A DNA stretch of 64,000 nt from Canna indica (Eukaryota; Streptophyta; Magnoliopsida; Zingiberales; Cannaceae): the NCBI GenBank assembly GCA_034359265.1, contig CP136896.1:13175501-13239500 (forward strand). The letters run 5' to 3'. Shown in pieces: positions 1-13,029 of the stretch (position 1 is the first letter of the stretch; every line of letters begins with the position of its first letter). The notes beneath the pieces are model-generated. The model did not search any database, was not told the origin of the DNA, and saw nothing but the letters and a program-made list of their open reading frames with translations. The translations under genes were made by a program, and so were the position numbers.

Positions 1-3000
1 TAATATTCTTTTCAACTAAAATTAAGTTAGTCACAAATAGCTAAAACCTTGCATTTAGGATCTACACTCCAAAAGCTAAATAATTTTTTCTAGCTTTTGA
101 TTTGGAAGCAAAGAGCTTGTAGTTTGGCATGGCTTTTCGGTTATCCAATCCATCAAAATATTATATGGTGAAACTTGTTCTCCTTCTTTATTTCTTTATA
201 ACTTGTTATAGTCAAACCATTTGTTACATATTCCATTATGCATGTAATATTCTGAACTTAATGTCTCTCTTGACTTTAAGTGCCATCTCAATTCATTCAC
301 ATCTTAAGATGATAATGCTTTTGACATGTGTTGTTTTCATGTTTCGCGAAACTCTTATACCAAAAAGGTCGCGAAAATGCGGAAAATTACTCGAAGTAGT
401 TTTCGCGCTTGTGTGTATTTGGGTGTTTCGCGAAAATGGGTTTTCGCGAAACACAATCTGAAACCCACCCCTGTTTCAGTCAACAAACAATATTTCAAGC
501 CCCGTTCGGTTTCGGGCGAAAACCGAAAATGGGGCTAACAAACACCCCCTTATTATTGATTTATTAGACCACGCGATCAATGCCATTGAAAAGCATCGAT
601 CTCGTGTTATAGAAGATGTAGATTACTCTTCCCACATCAGCACTTTGATTACATATTACAGCACCAAGTGATACAGCAAGCACACAACCATGGATCTTTT
701 TTCCGCCATCGAACTATGTGTAAAGCAGTCTGCTGAACCTAAATATATAAATTTCTTAAACTTGAAGACCACAAATCCTGCAGAGAACAAGATGATGGCA
801 TATCAGAGCACTTTGTTCACAAGCTGGCAGAATTTTGACCATCACAAGGCTCTTTAGCTTTGAACTGTTAATTGAGGACAACAAGCATTTATCTACACTT
901 TACTAGTCTTAGTCATTCAAATTGCTTCCTTCATGCATTAGCCTTTTCCCATTAGTAGTATTCATTTGTAGACTAGCAAGATTCCATGGTATAAATCCTT
1001 CTCAATCTTCCTTGACACTACTCCAATTAGTTATTTATTAAGTATTTTATATAAAGCCACTGACTTGTTGTAAGCATCCAGTACTTAGATGCCATTTCCT
1101 ATTGCGGATGAATGGAACCACTGCAGGCTTCTTCTTTGACTGTCTATTACCATTAATGACTGCAACTTAATAGCAAGGCTTTTATTTGCACCTAGTCATG
1201 AATGGCTATGGTTTACATTTTACCTGAAGATGAAGCATGATTTTTATTAAATCTGATTGGCAATTATACAGATTTTTCCTCCTCTTTTTGTTCAACTAAG
1301 TAATAGCAAATACACTTTGGTGAGTGATGGAATTTATTCTGAAAGATCTGAACAATAAGCAATATATTTATGTCAAATCCACTTGTTTTAGTTTATTGAG
1401 GACTTGAAGGATGAAGCAAACATCTTGATGATTTCCTTCTTCTTAAATGATTATTTTTGTAACATATATGCTCTGCTAGATTTTGTGAGCAGCTAGCTAG
1501 GTGGAACAATAATATATGTCCTTGACTATGGAATAAATGGAAGAAGAACAATCTGTGTATGTCTTTGACAGTGAATAGTAAATTGTGGCAATTGCTTTTT
1601 ATTCAACAGGTTCTACATGGGGAACATTCCAAATAGCTTAAAACAACATCATGACAGATCCAAAAGCTTAAATTGATAAGTTAGTCTAAATCTTATAGCT
1701 TAGTTATAGACTGTAATATCAATGTATCTTGTTATACAGTTACTTGAAAACAAAGCAATGATAATGAAGATCATGTCAAAAATCTTCAGATCATTGATCA
1801 CTAATTTTATATGTGAATCATAAGTGCCCCTTTATGTTTGTCTTGTTCTTTCCGTTTCTTTTTATTCACTTATGTCCAGGACATCAATTTATTATGCAAT
1901 TTAAAGTACCGAATACTCAAATTTATCATTTTCCAAATACTCCACAAACATAAAGTTGAAGCACTAGTTTAGAGCTTCAGTTCGGTGCTACTTTGCTTAA
2001 TATTCCTTCAAGAATCATATCTGAAGCCTCTTTAAAACTTCATCTCCTCTCCACCAGTGTTATGGAAACAGAGAACTTTCCAAGTTTGTTCCAAGAGACA
2101 TGCAGCAGTAATCATTCTTTCTTAAATCTTCACTACCATACATTGGTATCAAACATCAAATGCATGTGCTGCTTTTTATCGGTTCTCTTTGCTTCCCAGA
2201 TCAACAAGTCAGCACTCTTTTCATTGTCTTACAGTAAATTGTCTTTCAGTAAATATGTAATGCTGAAAAGGAACATATATATTGTAAAGATTGGATATAC
2301 ATACATAGCTTAGTGACTGAAGTTTTTAATCAGATAGAAATAAAATCTACAGCATCAAGCCGTAAAATTCAACTATTCAAGGCTTGATAGATGAGTCTTT
2401 TCTCACCTTTAAGCTGTGTAAGGTCATGTATTTAGTCTGAATTGAGGATAGATCGAGACTTTCTTTATTGTTTCTAAATTTTTTTTTCTTAGGTCTTCTT
2501 CTACCTCACCTTACACCATTGACCATATATGGAACTGAACTCTATAAACAAAAGATATTTTTCTTTGAGAAGGACATGCAATATCACTCTTGTAGTAAGG
2601 AAATGTAAATATCTTCTCTCTTTTTATACAAGTTATATAACAGGTTCACATACACTTCTGTGATGTCTGATTCTCGCTGGCAATTTATGCTGAGATTTTG
2701 ATTCTGTATTGTTCTGCTCCTATCAATTTCATCACAATCTTTTTCAAATTCTTCATCTAAATAAAATAGAAGATACTAACTGAAAGAAGAAAACAACTTC
2801 TGGTTGATACAAAGGACCCATGTGGGCTAATTGGCCACTGCAACATTTCCCATCATGGAGAGAGCATAGATGCTTGAAGAGACTGCCAACTGAGGGAGAA
2901 GTGTAGGTTGCACAAAGCTCCCATTTCATAGATGCCAAGGTGTAGCCTTTGGTGATCGCATTGGCAAAATCTTGGAGAAGCCCCTTTTGATCATGAATTC

Positions 3001-3519
3001 CATGTAGATAAGGAGAATAGGCTGCAGAGAGTCAGCTTTTGTATGTAATCGGTAATGCAAGTTGCAGTTATTATTCATATAGAGAAGAAGTCATTAATTT
3101 CAAGCACAATGCAGAAAAGGTCAAAAGAATTAACGAAATTCCAGTAGGCCCTAGATGATGTTCCAGTGATAGGACAAGAAAAAGCAAAAAAAGAAACTTT
3201 TCAACATCGATAAAACATGTAATTCAATCATCAAATGGGTTGAATCAGCATGATTCAAAATATTTGGTGCTCCTTGGCTGTCTTACATCTGGAATTCCTC
3301 ATGCTGATATGAGCATTAGAAACCTGTGATTGTATCAGCACAGAGTAGAATTCCTGTGCCGACGCATCCAGAAGATATCAGCACTAGTACTTGAAAAATC
3401 AACGGAATGTACTGAGAGAACTTTTTGTTCCCTTGGGGTGCATAAATAGACCCAATTTGAATGGTGAAATCCTCAAGCTCCAACACAAGGCATATAGAAT
3501 TCTGATAGTGGCTTTTGAG
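1..3519. other. Intergenic AT-rich region left of the WAT1-like gene
   Basis: No gene is supported here. Open frames at 129-461, 1993-2313 and 2753-2938 are short, AT-biased, have no recognisable domain and no convincing splice partners. The only structured part is the TTTCGCGAAA-rich stretch at 341-548. The last few hundred bases probably hold the promoter and leader of the gene that starts at 3520, but no clear TATA box was chosen. Confidence 0.6.
341..548. repeat. TTTCGCGAAA-rich palindromic stretch, possible MITE end
   Basis: GTTTCGCGAAAC, itself palindromic, stands at 341-352. A perfect hairpin follows at 423-454: 14-base arms (GTGTTTCGCGAAAA and its complement) around the loop TGGG. 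The stretch then runs through GGGGCTAACAAACACCCCC to TTA at about 549-551. A terminus reading GGGGGTGTTTGTTAG beside TTA resembles PIF/Harbinger-type MITEs, but no matching left end was found. The element is therefore either truncated or misassigned. Confidence 0.35.
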
Positions 3520-5896
3520 ATGGCCTGTTGGAGGGAGTGGAGACCAAGTCTCCTAATGCTTGCAGTGGATATCATCTTTGCAGCCATGAACATAATGATC
3601 AAGAAGGTGATTGATGAGGGACTCAACAGGTTGGTACTAGTTACCCTTAGGCAACTGGTAGCAACCTTATTCATGGCTCCCATTGCCTACATGCATGAAA
3701 GGTAAACAAAACTACTGTCACTAATTCAAAAAATCCTACTTGACTTGAGATACAAACTCATTACAGAGTTTGGTGAGATTGCAGGAAGACAAGGCCAAAA
3801 CTGACCATGGAGATCTGCATATATCTTTTCTTTAGTGCCATGCTTGGGTAAGTCATTAATTAATTCTCTTTTCTGTAACTAACGAAAGCTTGGTTCAAAT
3901 TATTTTTTTTTGCTCAAATAATAACAAATAGTGATGGCAAAACTTTGGCCGCAGGGCATCACTGACTCAGTATCTCTTCTACCTTGGATTGGAATACACA
4001 TCTGCAACATTTGCCTGTGCTTTCCTCAACATAGCACCAGTCCTCACCTTCCTCATCTCATTAGCCTTACAGTACATTTCTCCCTTTCCAACTAAATAAG
4101 ACTAAACTTGTACTCATTTATCATAGTTCCAGATATATATGTTTAATCAATTATTATCAAAAGAAACAATTTTTTCTCTTTAATGTGATCTTTCAAGCTC
4201 TTAGATCCAAATCCTGGCTTCTATCAAACATACTATGAGAAACTGAAGAGAAAATGATTTAACTTTAATTTTCCTTTTCACAGTACTACATCATAGACCT
4301 TATATAGATAATAGGATTGGCGAATTTATTTCTCATACTTCTAGAGATTCTTAATTTCAGAATTTAGGAAGACAACTTTTCTCTTTGATATGATCTTTCA
4401 AGATATTATCTAAAAATCTCTATTACACATATAGCAAGCTTATAACAATTGAAGAGGAATTGATCTAACCTTAATTTGGTTTTGATAGTACAGGCATTAC
4501 TTACATAAGCTTTGTATGATTCAGTACATTTATCTAATTACTTCTGCAGGATGGAGTCACTAAACCTGAAGAGCAAGGCAGGGACTGGAAAGGCATTGGG
4601 AACACTACTGTGCCTCATTGGTGTGTTTGTGCTGACATTTTATAAGGGTGCTCCCTTGGGAAACACATCACACCAATCCATATTGCCAGCACAGCAAGGC
4701 ACAAACTACTACTCAAGGAAATGGTTGATGGGATCTATCACATTGCTCGCTGGTTGCCTTTGTTGGTCATCATGGTTTCCCCTGCAATCCAAGGTTGGCA
4801 AGAAGTACCCTGCAATATATTCCTGCACTGCTCTCATATTCTTCCTCAGTTTTCTTCAAGCAGCAGCCTTGACCATGGCCACACAGAGAGGCCTCTCCAT
4901 ATGGATTGTGAAGAAGAAGCTGGAAATTGCCACTGTGTTATTTTCTGTAAGCTGAACATTTTGCACATTTATTCACAAAGTTGTGAGTGGCTACTGTGCT
5001 TTTTCATCCACTAGTTAGAAATTCCCATTTTCTTAAGCTAATGGCAAACCTTTATGAATTGAAGACAGATATTTTTGTCTTTAGACGTGTTGGAGTTTCA
5101 CCAGAGGGAAAAAATTGTCTAAAACTTTCGGGGAAAGTGAATATAGGGTTTATAAACATCTCTAAAATTAAGTTATAGAACAATTTTGATTGCCCTAAAT
5201 GCACATTTCTTTTTTAGTAATTGTTCATGGATGAGATGAAAATGGGGATTATTTATTAGTTTCAGACACATTCCCCTGCGATTTTGTAAAGCGATGAACA
5301 AAGGGATTTCTTTAGCAGACAAAACTTTCTTAAAGAATATATGCTGCCAATCCTTTATTTTTTTAGGATAAGCCACTTGCAATTTGCATCCACAGTAGTA
5401 GCAATTATTTGGACTTCTCTAAGAATTAGTTTGAAGAAATTTCTTGGATGTATAATTAATTCAAAAACTCACTTGGTATCGTCGGATGAATGCTTCAAGG
5501 GTTCTCTGGGATCAGGGCTTTGCTTCCTGGCCATGTCATGGTGTGTGGAGCAGCGAGGCCCCGTCTTCACCGCCGCCTTCACCCCGCTAGTGCAGATCAT
5601 CGTCGCCGCGATCGACTTCGCCATTCTTCATGAACAGATTTTTCTTGGAAGGTATATATTACGTAAAATGTGTTTATAGCGCATGGAAAGTGTCAACAAC
5701 ATAAAAATACGATATAATTAATTAAACGAGCCAAAAAAATTTATATATAACTGATGATATATACTATTTTGGCAGTGTTTTGGGATCAGTACTGGTGATA
5801 GCCGGCCTTTACTCACTTTTATGGGGGAAGAACAAGGAAGCACACAGCAGTGCAGCAAAGCCTGCAGAAGCAAGAATTGGAGACAACCAAGTGTGA
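3520..5896 (+). CDS. WAT1-related (nodulin MtN21/EamA-type) transporter
   Basis: Six coding exons can be joined in frame: 3520-3701, 3785-3847, 3955-4071, 4550-4946, 5500-5651 and 5776-5896. All introns are GT/AG and the product is 343 aa, slightly short for this family (about 350-400). Family members are plant membrane proteins with about ten helices in two EamA repeats; WAT1 itself moves auxin across the tonoplast. The sequence shows the typical N-terminal block (residues about 6-61), the end-of-repeat motif MESLNLKSKAGT after residue 120, the KYPAIYS block, and the diagnostic GSGLCFLAMSWCVEQRGPVF block followed by AFTPL in the second repeat, ending in a hydrophilic tail. The ATG at 3520 fits the usual family start; an in-frame ATG at 3391 would add 43 unrelated residues. 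The substrate cannot be read from sequence. Confidence 0.9.
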
Positions 5897-5913
5897 TGAA
5901 GGAATAACTTGAG

Positions 5914-5942
5914 TTTTTTTTTTTTTTTTTGGGGGGGGGGGG
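5914..5942. repeat. T17/G12 homopolymer junction
   Basis: A run of 17 T passes directly into about 12 G, 18 bases after the WAT1-like stop codon and probably in its 3' untranslated region. Such runs are error-prone in sequencing, so the exact lengths are uncertain. Confidence 0.85.
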
Positions 5943-6781
5943 AGGACCAATTTAGGAAGTTCTCCATCTTTGTCTCAATTATCTTGCCTAATAATTTTAG
6001 CTTTATTAGAAATTAAATACTTAATGATGAAGTCTGGGAGAGAAGAGCAAAGTTGATATCTTTTTAATTCTATGGTAAGTTGATTGTGTTAACTAAGTTG
6101 CTTGTTTATTGTTAATTAATGGGAAAATTAATTCAGTAAAAAATTATTTTTAATTAAACATGTGTTAGCTAATATAGTGTTAATGATGGATGAACAAATA
6201 AAAACACAAGAGACAAAAATTGCTAACATTATTGTTCTTTACCTGCGTGTCTCCTAATTCGGTGCATGCGACTCCATCGGGGGACCTGCAAAGACACTCC
6301 GACGCTTATGTAAAAAAAAATTCCAGATGTAAGTATGAAAATTGAAATCAGAAGTTGTGTGTCGTGTATATGTATATAGTGCATGATAAGAGATATCTAT
6401 CGATAATGTCTCCTTCAATCTGATGGGAATGTGCTCAGAATGAGTCGAGATTAACCCCCGAAGATATTCGATTCATAATTGATGTATCTCTTGTAATTAA
6501 TGAGGACATAAGTTTCCTGTATGATCGAGTGGAGCCCTGAGCTAGATAATGTTTAGTTTGACTTGAGTCTGATTCATGATTGTGGGCGCTTTTGGATCTA
6601 ATTCGATCGAGCCCAAAGTGTTAGTCTCATTTAGTTACTAATAAAAATTAGGAATATAAGTACGTAATCCTAATAGGATAGTTTGATAAATAAAGTCAAA
6701 AATCTGTTCAATTTTATAAATATAGATGGAAAAATAGTAAAATAGTAAATTTTCACTTAACTAAAATTTAATGGATTGTAT
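5943..6781. other. Intergenic region, nothing recognised
   Basis: AT-rich sequence between the WAT1-like gene and the repeat element at 6782. It must contain the polyadenylation region of the former. I see no ORF, RNA gene or repeat that can be supported. Confidence 0.5.
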
Positions 6782-8262
6782 TAGGGGTTGCAATTGGAAC
6801 CGGTGAACCGGTTAGCCGGTTAACCGAACCGCAAAATCCGGTTTTGAATAATGGTTTTGCGATTCAGTTTCGGTTTCGATTAGTGAAACTCAAAAACCAT
6901 TTTAAAACGGTTCGATTTCTGTCACTGGGTTGCGAATAATCGGTACCCGAAATCGTTAAAATATAAGTTATTAAATTATTTAAACCCGGAACCCGTTACT
7001 ACTATCCACTAATCCATCTACCCATTACCTTATGTATAAAATTTAAACCTAACCCTAATTTTTCCTCAACCGACACTCCGAGTCCCGACAGGCGACAGCC
7101 GACTCCCACCTTCACCAATTCACCACTCGACACTTGTCCCTTGATCGCTCGCAGTCGCCCCTTCCATCGACTCCCCATCCCCGTATCGACTCTCCAAGTC
7201 GCCGCCGCCCCCTCCACCACTCACCATTCGTCCCGTATCGACTCCCCATCCCCATCCTCGATTAATCGCTCGCAGTCGCCGCCGCCTTGGGCCTCCATCG
7301 ACTCAATTGCCGCTGCCTCAACCCTCCATCGACTCCCCGTACCCCCTTGGCCCTCCATCGACTCAATCACTCACAGTCGCCGCCGCCTCCCGATAGTCGA
7401 CTCCCGACAGCCAACTCCCACCTTCAGCACTCGTCAACTCAAGTACTTGATCGCTTGCAGTTGCCCCCTCCATCAACTCCCTGTATCGACTCAATCGTTG
7501 AATCGCTCGTAGTCGCCGCCGCCTCGGCCCTCCATCGACTCAATCGCCGCTGCCTCAGCCCTCCATCGACTCCCCGTACCCAAGGATACTTGAGTAATTT
7601 TTTCAAACATGAATGTGTGTTTCAATTTTGTTAAATTTATGTTATTTACGAATCAGTCATCCCATGCATGTATGAGCTCTAAAATTATTTTATCTTCATT
7701 CATCCTTCACCGGAGCTAGACAACTATAATTTCCCACACCTCACTAAGCAAGGGAAAATCAATAAGAGAGAGGAACCAATGAGGGGAAAGAAGAGCGAAC
7801 AGAATTGGAACTAAAACATTTTCCTTTGTTTCATTTACTGGGAGGCAAAGAAAGTTTTTTTTTTTTTGTCCCTTTCACTTTCCATTGTTGATTGTTGACT
7901 ATGAAGAAAATATAGAAGGATAGGTAACTTATTAAGAAAATGATATTATCGCTAGGCAGTTTGTATATGAATGAATCACTTTGATGTTTTGTATATGTTT
8001 GTATATGAATTTTTTTATATCTGATTAAAAATTTAAAATATTGTACAATTTAGATATGATTCAATCGATTATCTATTTATCATCGGTTAATCAGTTAGTA
8101 AACGGATAATCGGTTCTATCTGAATCGAATAATTCAGTTTCAATTATCCGCGAATTATCGAAACTGAGCCGGTTTCGGTTTCAGATATATGTTTTTGAAA
8201 TCGACCGGTTTCGGTTAGCGGGTTTGGAAATCGTTTTCGGTTTCGATTTTGATTAACCCCCA
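6782..8262. mobile_element. hAT-like non-autonomous element with GGTTAACCGG-type interior
   Basis: The left end reads TAGGGGTTGCAATTGG; the complement of the right end reads TGGGGGTTAATC. Both flanks are made of GGTT/AACC/CGGTTT words (6795-6990 and 8090-8260), matching the style of the other hAT-type elements in this window. The best flanking match is only 5 of 8 bases (ATTGTATT against AAAGTATG), so the target duplication is doubtful. The core at 7060-7590 has a quite different, pyrimidine-rich composition. No transposase is encoded. Confidence 0.5.
7060..7590. repeat. GC/CT-rich reiterated core (CCTCCATCGACTC words)
   Basis: Variants of CCTCCATCGACTC and of CGCTCGCAGTCGCCGCCGCC recur many times at irregular spacing. 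The composition contrasts sharply with the AT-rich surroundings. Open frames run through it on both strands (for example 7141-7512), but they are low-complexity P/S/R/L products of the repeat and not convincing proteins. Confidence 0.65.
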
Positions 8263-8343
8263 AAAGTATGGTTAATCGAACCCTCTAAATTGTATTTCCC
8301 TTTAATACAGGTGGATTACGTGAATAATAATAATAAATAAATA

Positions 8344-8371
8344 TTAATTAATTAATTAATTAATTAATTAA
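8344..8371. repeat. (ATTA)n microsatellite upstream of NACA
   Basis: About seven ATTA/TTAA units follow an (AAT)n-like stretch at 8324-8342. It lies just upstream of the NACA core promoter. Confidence 0.85.
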
Positions 8372-8381
8372 ATAAGAGCAG

Positions 8382-8439
8382 CACGTGCAAAGCGTGTGCC
8401 TCAATCCGTGGGCGATCGCTGTGCGTGTGTAGTATAAAA
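8382..8439 (+). promoter_or_regulatory. Core promoter of the NACA gene (G-box and TATA box)
   Basis: CACGTG stands at 8382-8387 (bHLH/bZIP-type site) and TATAAAA at 8433-8439, which is 82 bases before the ATG at 8521. Transcription would start near 8465, giving a leader of about 55 bases. The match to consensus and the spacing are seen; activity is inferred. Confidence 0.6.
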
Positions 8440-8520
8440 TCTTTATCTTTTCCCTAAACCTCAAGAGAGCGAGCGATAAGAGACATCAACGTGTTATCGA
8501 CGCCGCCCCTCTTCGTCATA

Positions 8521-11500
8521 ATGCCTGTACCCAAAATGGTGGAAGACGAGATCATTACTTCCCTCAAAGAGGAGCAGCAGCAGCAGGCTCAGCAGCAGCT
8601 CAAGGTTCTATTCTATCTTTCCGTCATCTCTATCTCTCCCTCTTTCATTTTTTCTTATGTACGTGCCGTTGTTCTTAAGCTTTGGAGGCGAAAATGTGGT
8701 TCTTCCATTAGTATCTGTTCATTTGCCTACTTATTTGGTAATATCGAGCGAGAAATGTTATATCTGATCGGAGCTACGTTTCCTTGTTTTCTTTCAGGAT
8801 GACGCTCCCATCGTCGAGGACGTTAAGGACGGAGAAGAGGACAGTGACGATGAGGACGACGATGACGTCGAAGGTGATAATAGTCTTTTCTCCTATTTGC
8901 TTTCTCGGCTGTTTCTGTTTAAATAGATCCTTGTTGATTGGTTTTTTACTTTTTAGGGTTTTTTTTTTTTCAGACCTTTGGGGCCATCTTCTACATTGTC
9001 GTTTGGATAGATAACTTGTGCGCTATCGTCGAAATTTTTGCATCATGAATTTGATCTCTTATTCTTTCTTGCTTGTTTTCTAGGGTTGATGCCTTTCTGG
9101 TCGCCTTGGTTTTTGTTTCGTTTGATTTATGCTAATAATAGAAAGAAACGAAGTCGCCAATGAGAAAAAAGAATTAGTGCTTTTAGTGGATAAATAAGAA
9201 AAGATGAAGTTTTGACTGGGGCTTTGAGTTATTGGGTTGAAGCAGATGTGGAACACACATCTGAACCCCATGTATACAGTTTGGACATTTTGATATCAGC
9301 TTAACATCTCCAATTTCTACTTTGTTACGTGTTTTATTTGCTTTAAATGCTCTAATGGAGATTCTAAGTTGTGTTCCCTGGTCATCTTTTCTTCTTCCGG
9401 GTCTACTTTTCCTGGAAATTAGATTCATTGAAAGTTTCCTTTGTTTATAATCTATTAAACTAAAGCTGTTTCCTCTTGTCATTGAACATCATATTATGCA
9501 ACAGTGATTATGCTTACTTATCTTGGGTCACATTTTATCCAGAAAGATGAAAATTTTATTTTGGCTCATAGAGGTTGCCAAGTCGTGGATGTATAAATAT
9601 AATTACATAACTATACTGTTGTAAGTTTGTCTTTATGTGTGCCATCATGCTCCTTGTTCATTAATAGCAATTAAGCATAAGAAGATGTCAAGTACTTGGT
9701 GTATAATGGGTCTGTTGTAATTGTGCAATACCGTGAAACAAATCGATGTTTTATTCTATCCCAGGCAAAGATCATGAGTTAGTTTCATATGATCATAATG
9801 TTTCTATTCCTATACAATATGATCCTTCAGTTATCATATTTGTTGACAAATATGCTATTCAAAATAATGGATATTCCTTGCACTTCTACTTTTGCCCAAA
9901 GAATCATATACATCATCAAGTTAAACAAATTTGTAGGACTATATAAATTATAAATCTTTAATTTTTTTTTAACTTTTCAATTTTATAAAAATCCATCTAC
10001 CCTCAAAGCATGCATGTCCTCAATTGAATGGCACCTTCATATGCAGAAAAATCAGTGGTTGTTTAAAGGCTTGTTGAACCCAACATCAACCAACGCAAAT
10101 TTCATGTTTATCCAAGTCAGTGGGTTGGTTCTTCCGTTTGTTTTCTGACCCAAAAAAGTCATGTGGGGTTTTTGGATTCTCAAATAATAAGGATAAAGAT
10201 TTCATTATAAGATACAAATTCAAGAAAAGCCGAAAAATTAGAAAAATCTAAATAATGGAACCTAACCCTTCTAACCCAATTGGAGTCAATATCGATTAAA
10301 AGTAAAAAATTAAAAAAGGTACTTATTCGAAATTTAAAATACAATCTATCTAGTTGAAACCAAAAGCTTCAAACTGACCAGATTTCATCCAAAGCTGAAT
10401 TGGCTTTTTTACTGCAATTCACCTATGGGCCACTGTTAGAATTGCCTTTGTAGCTCAAGAATGTTCAGTTGGGAGGAAAATCCAGTTTACTGTCCTAGCT
10501 TAGAGCCTTAGGCCCAGACTGTAATAGGTAAGAGATTGGAATATTATGAATCTATCACCATCAACCATTCATGTACTTGTCTGCATTATATATGAAGAAT
10601 ATGCATAATATTAAAAATTTAATTTCATGAAAAGTAAGATTAACAGAATAAAAGTTTGGATGTTTTGTTTCACAATTGTGATGTAGTAGAATAGCTGATC
10701 CTTCCAACTAGAAATGTGAAATTGGAAATGGTTGTTTTATTTACATAGCTTTCTTTTGATTCTGTTGCTGATTTCTGTTTGCAGACTTGCAGTCTTCAAG
10801 CATCTTTTATTTTATGATAAGCAGTTATATATTTATATTTCATTTTGCACTCCATTTGTTATTGATTTATATTTTGCAAATTCCTTTGAAAAAATAACTT
10901 TCGAGAAGCTCTCCCTCACATTGGAAACTGCTTGTGACTTTGTACTGAAATGACACTCTTGTATACTAATTTCGTCATTCCATATGTCAGGCGAACAAGG
11001 ACCTGGCAATGAAAACTCTAAGCAGAGCAGGAGTGAGAAGAAGAGCCGTAAGGCCATGCTGAAGTTAGGAATGAAACCTATAACAGGTGTCTCCCGGGTT
11101 AGCATAAAGAGGACAAAAAATGTAAGCTGGCCAAATTTAGTTGCATTTTATTGCAAAGGATAAACTACAATAAATCTTTGCTTGGAACCAAACTACAATG
11201 GGTTTGACTAAAATCACTGAAAGAAGAAACTGCAAAATCTACAGATGGCCCATCTTCTATCTTGTCATGCTCATACTGTTATCGGAATGGTTCAACAAGA
11301 CTCATAGCTTTTGGCACACATGATATCATCTAGTAATCATTGACATAAATTCTTGAGTTTGTTTCTGAACTAAATTGAGTTGAGCTTAGATTTACAGGCA
11401 TATATTTTTATACATACAGATTGTTATTTGCTGTCATATGTTTTAAAATACTCATTAGTAACTCAGTTCTTCCAAAGTAACTTGAACATATTTGTTTTCC

Positions 11501-11878
11501 CTGCCGTATCATTGTTCATATTTTTCCTATTTGCAGATCTTGTTTGTTATATCAAAGCCTGACGTTTTCAAAAGTCCAAACTCTGAGACATATGTTATAT
11601 TTGGTGAGGCAAAGATTGAGGACTTGAGCTCCCAACTGCAAACCCAAGCTGCTCAGCAATTCAGGATGCCAGAGCTTAATAATGCTATACCTAAGTTGGA
11701 TGAATCTGCTGGTGCAGTGGCTGATGAGGATGAAGAAGAAGTTGATGAAACTGGAGTAGAGCCACGCGATGTTGAACTTGTTATGACACAGGCTGGTGTG
11801 TCTAAGGGGAAAGCTGTCAGAGCCCTAAAGACTCATGATGGGGATATTGTTGGTGCCATTATGGAGCTTACGGCCTAA
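8521..11878 (+). CDS. Nascent polypeptide-associated complex subunit alpha (NAC-alpha)
   Basis: Four coding exons: 8521-8604, 8798-8873, 10991-11121 and 11537-11878, with GT/AG introns of 193, 2117 and 415 bases, giving 210 aa. NAC-alpha pairs with NAC-beta (BTF3) at the ribosome exit tunnel, where it shields nascent chains and limits mis-targeting to the ER. The product has an N-terminal acidic stretch ([10 protein letters not shown] near residue 50), the NAC domain at about 70-127 with [20 protein letters not shown] and [14 protein letters not shown], an acidic linker, and a C-terminal UBA domain at about 171-209 (VMTQAGVSK to AIMELTA). The start at 8521 is the first ATG of the transcript; a second ATG five codons on is also possible. 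The Q-rich segment QQQQAQQQ ends exon 1. Confidence 0.95.
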
Positions 11879-13029
11879 TAGAAGTTGACCTATATTGGCT
11901 TCTATCTCATGAATGGGATGCTGTTTCATCAAATTTTGGTTTGTTATCCAACATTTAGAGTCTTCAAGATTTTCAGATTTTGGTTAACCTTGCAATGCAT
12001 GGGTTACCATAAGCTTAGTTACATTTGAGTCATTGTTATATGGTTTATTTAAATATAATTTTTATTATACTGAGAATCTTATGTTACATTTTTCACTTTT
12101 ACCTTAAATTTTATTGTCTGGATTAGCTGGACTTTTAGCTTTTATTTTTACGAGACTGTTGATGTGTTTCTCCATTGCTTGATCGATTGCTTGGGTAATT
12201 TGATTATATATTATTAGCTGGTTTCTTCTAATGCAATGTAGGGGTGTTTCATGATTATGTGGTTGTGGTTTTAGCTTATATTCAACCTGACCTGACAAAT
12301 TTCAGGTAGACTCCATCTATACTGTTGAGTATGTGATCGCACTTTTATCAGATTGTGCGATTATGCAAATTTTATATGAAAAATCAGACTTGTGCCTTTT
12401 TTAAAAAAAAAACAAATCAAATTTTGGTGAAGGTAGAAACATATATTGTATGAGATTGGATAGATATCTTCAGGTTAAACATATATAATTTTATTTGTTG
12501 TATTTTTTAGTTGGGTTTAGCCTTTCTGTTTCATGACTACTCCCAATTCCAGGGATAAACTGTTCCTCCATTATACTGCTGTTGCATCAAATACTCTTTG
12601 ATTTGACAAAATTCGGGCATGTGTCATAGATTAGCAGTTATATTCTCACTACTGCTAAGCTACAGCTAACATTTTTTCCTTTTCTGACATTCTTACTAAC
12701 ATTCCATACTTAAGATTATGATCCACCATCCAACAAGCATGTTAAGCTAAATTTTTCTCATTGGGTTAATAAATTCTTACACCGAGAATATACATAAAGT
12801 ACATTGTTATATATCGAGAAGTGGTGTTCGGTAATGACTGTGTAAGAAGTTATGCACTCATAAACCCAGAGAAAAGATTACAGTTTCGTCTAGTAAAAAG
12901 AATAGAGTAGTTTACGTTGCTGAAGGCCACTCGATCAATTAAGACTACAGTAGTATGAAGTGCAGATTAAGTTCTAAATTGGCAAACTCCATGTCTTGCG
13001 AGTTGCGACGTTGATCCAAGGATGAACAA
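11879..13029. other. Convergent intergenic region between NACA and LHY
   Basis: AT-rich sequence that must hold the two opposed 3' untranslated regions and polyadenylation signals. No further gene or repeat is recognised. Only 1151 bases separate the stop codons, so long 3' ends could overlap as antisense transcripts. Confidence 0.6.

Noticed and set aside
129..461. 110-codon frame at the left edge
   Set aside because: Runs through the palindromic TTTCGCGAAA stretch, no domain, and overlaps another frame of equal quality.
3391..3519. Upstream in-frame ATG extending the WAT1-like protein by 43 residues
   Set aside because: The extension is unlike the family N-terminus, whereas the ATG at 3520 gives the usual start.
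7002..7634. Overlapping P/S/R-rich frames on both strands
   Set aside because: Products of the CCTCCATCGACTC repeat inside a MITE; open frames on both strands point to composition, not selection.
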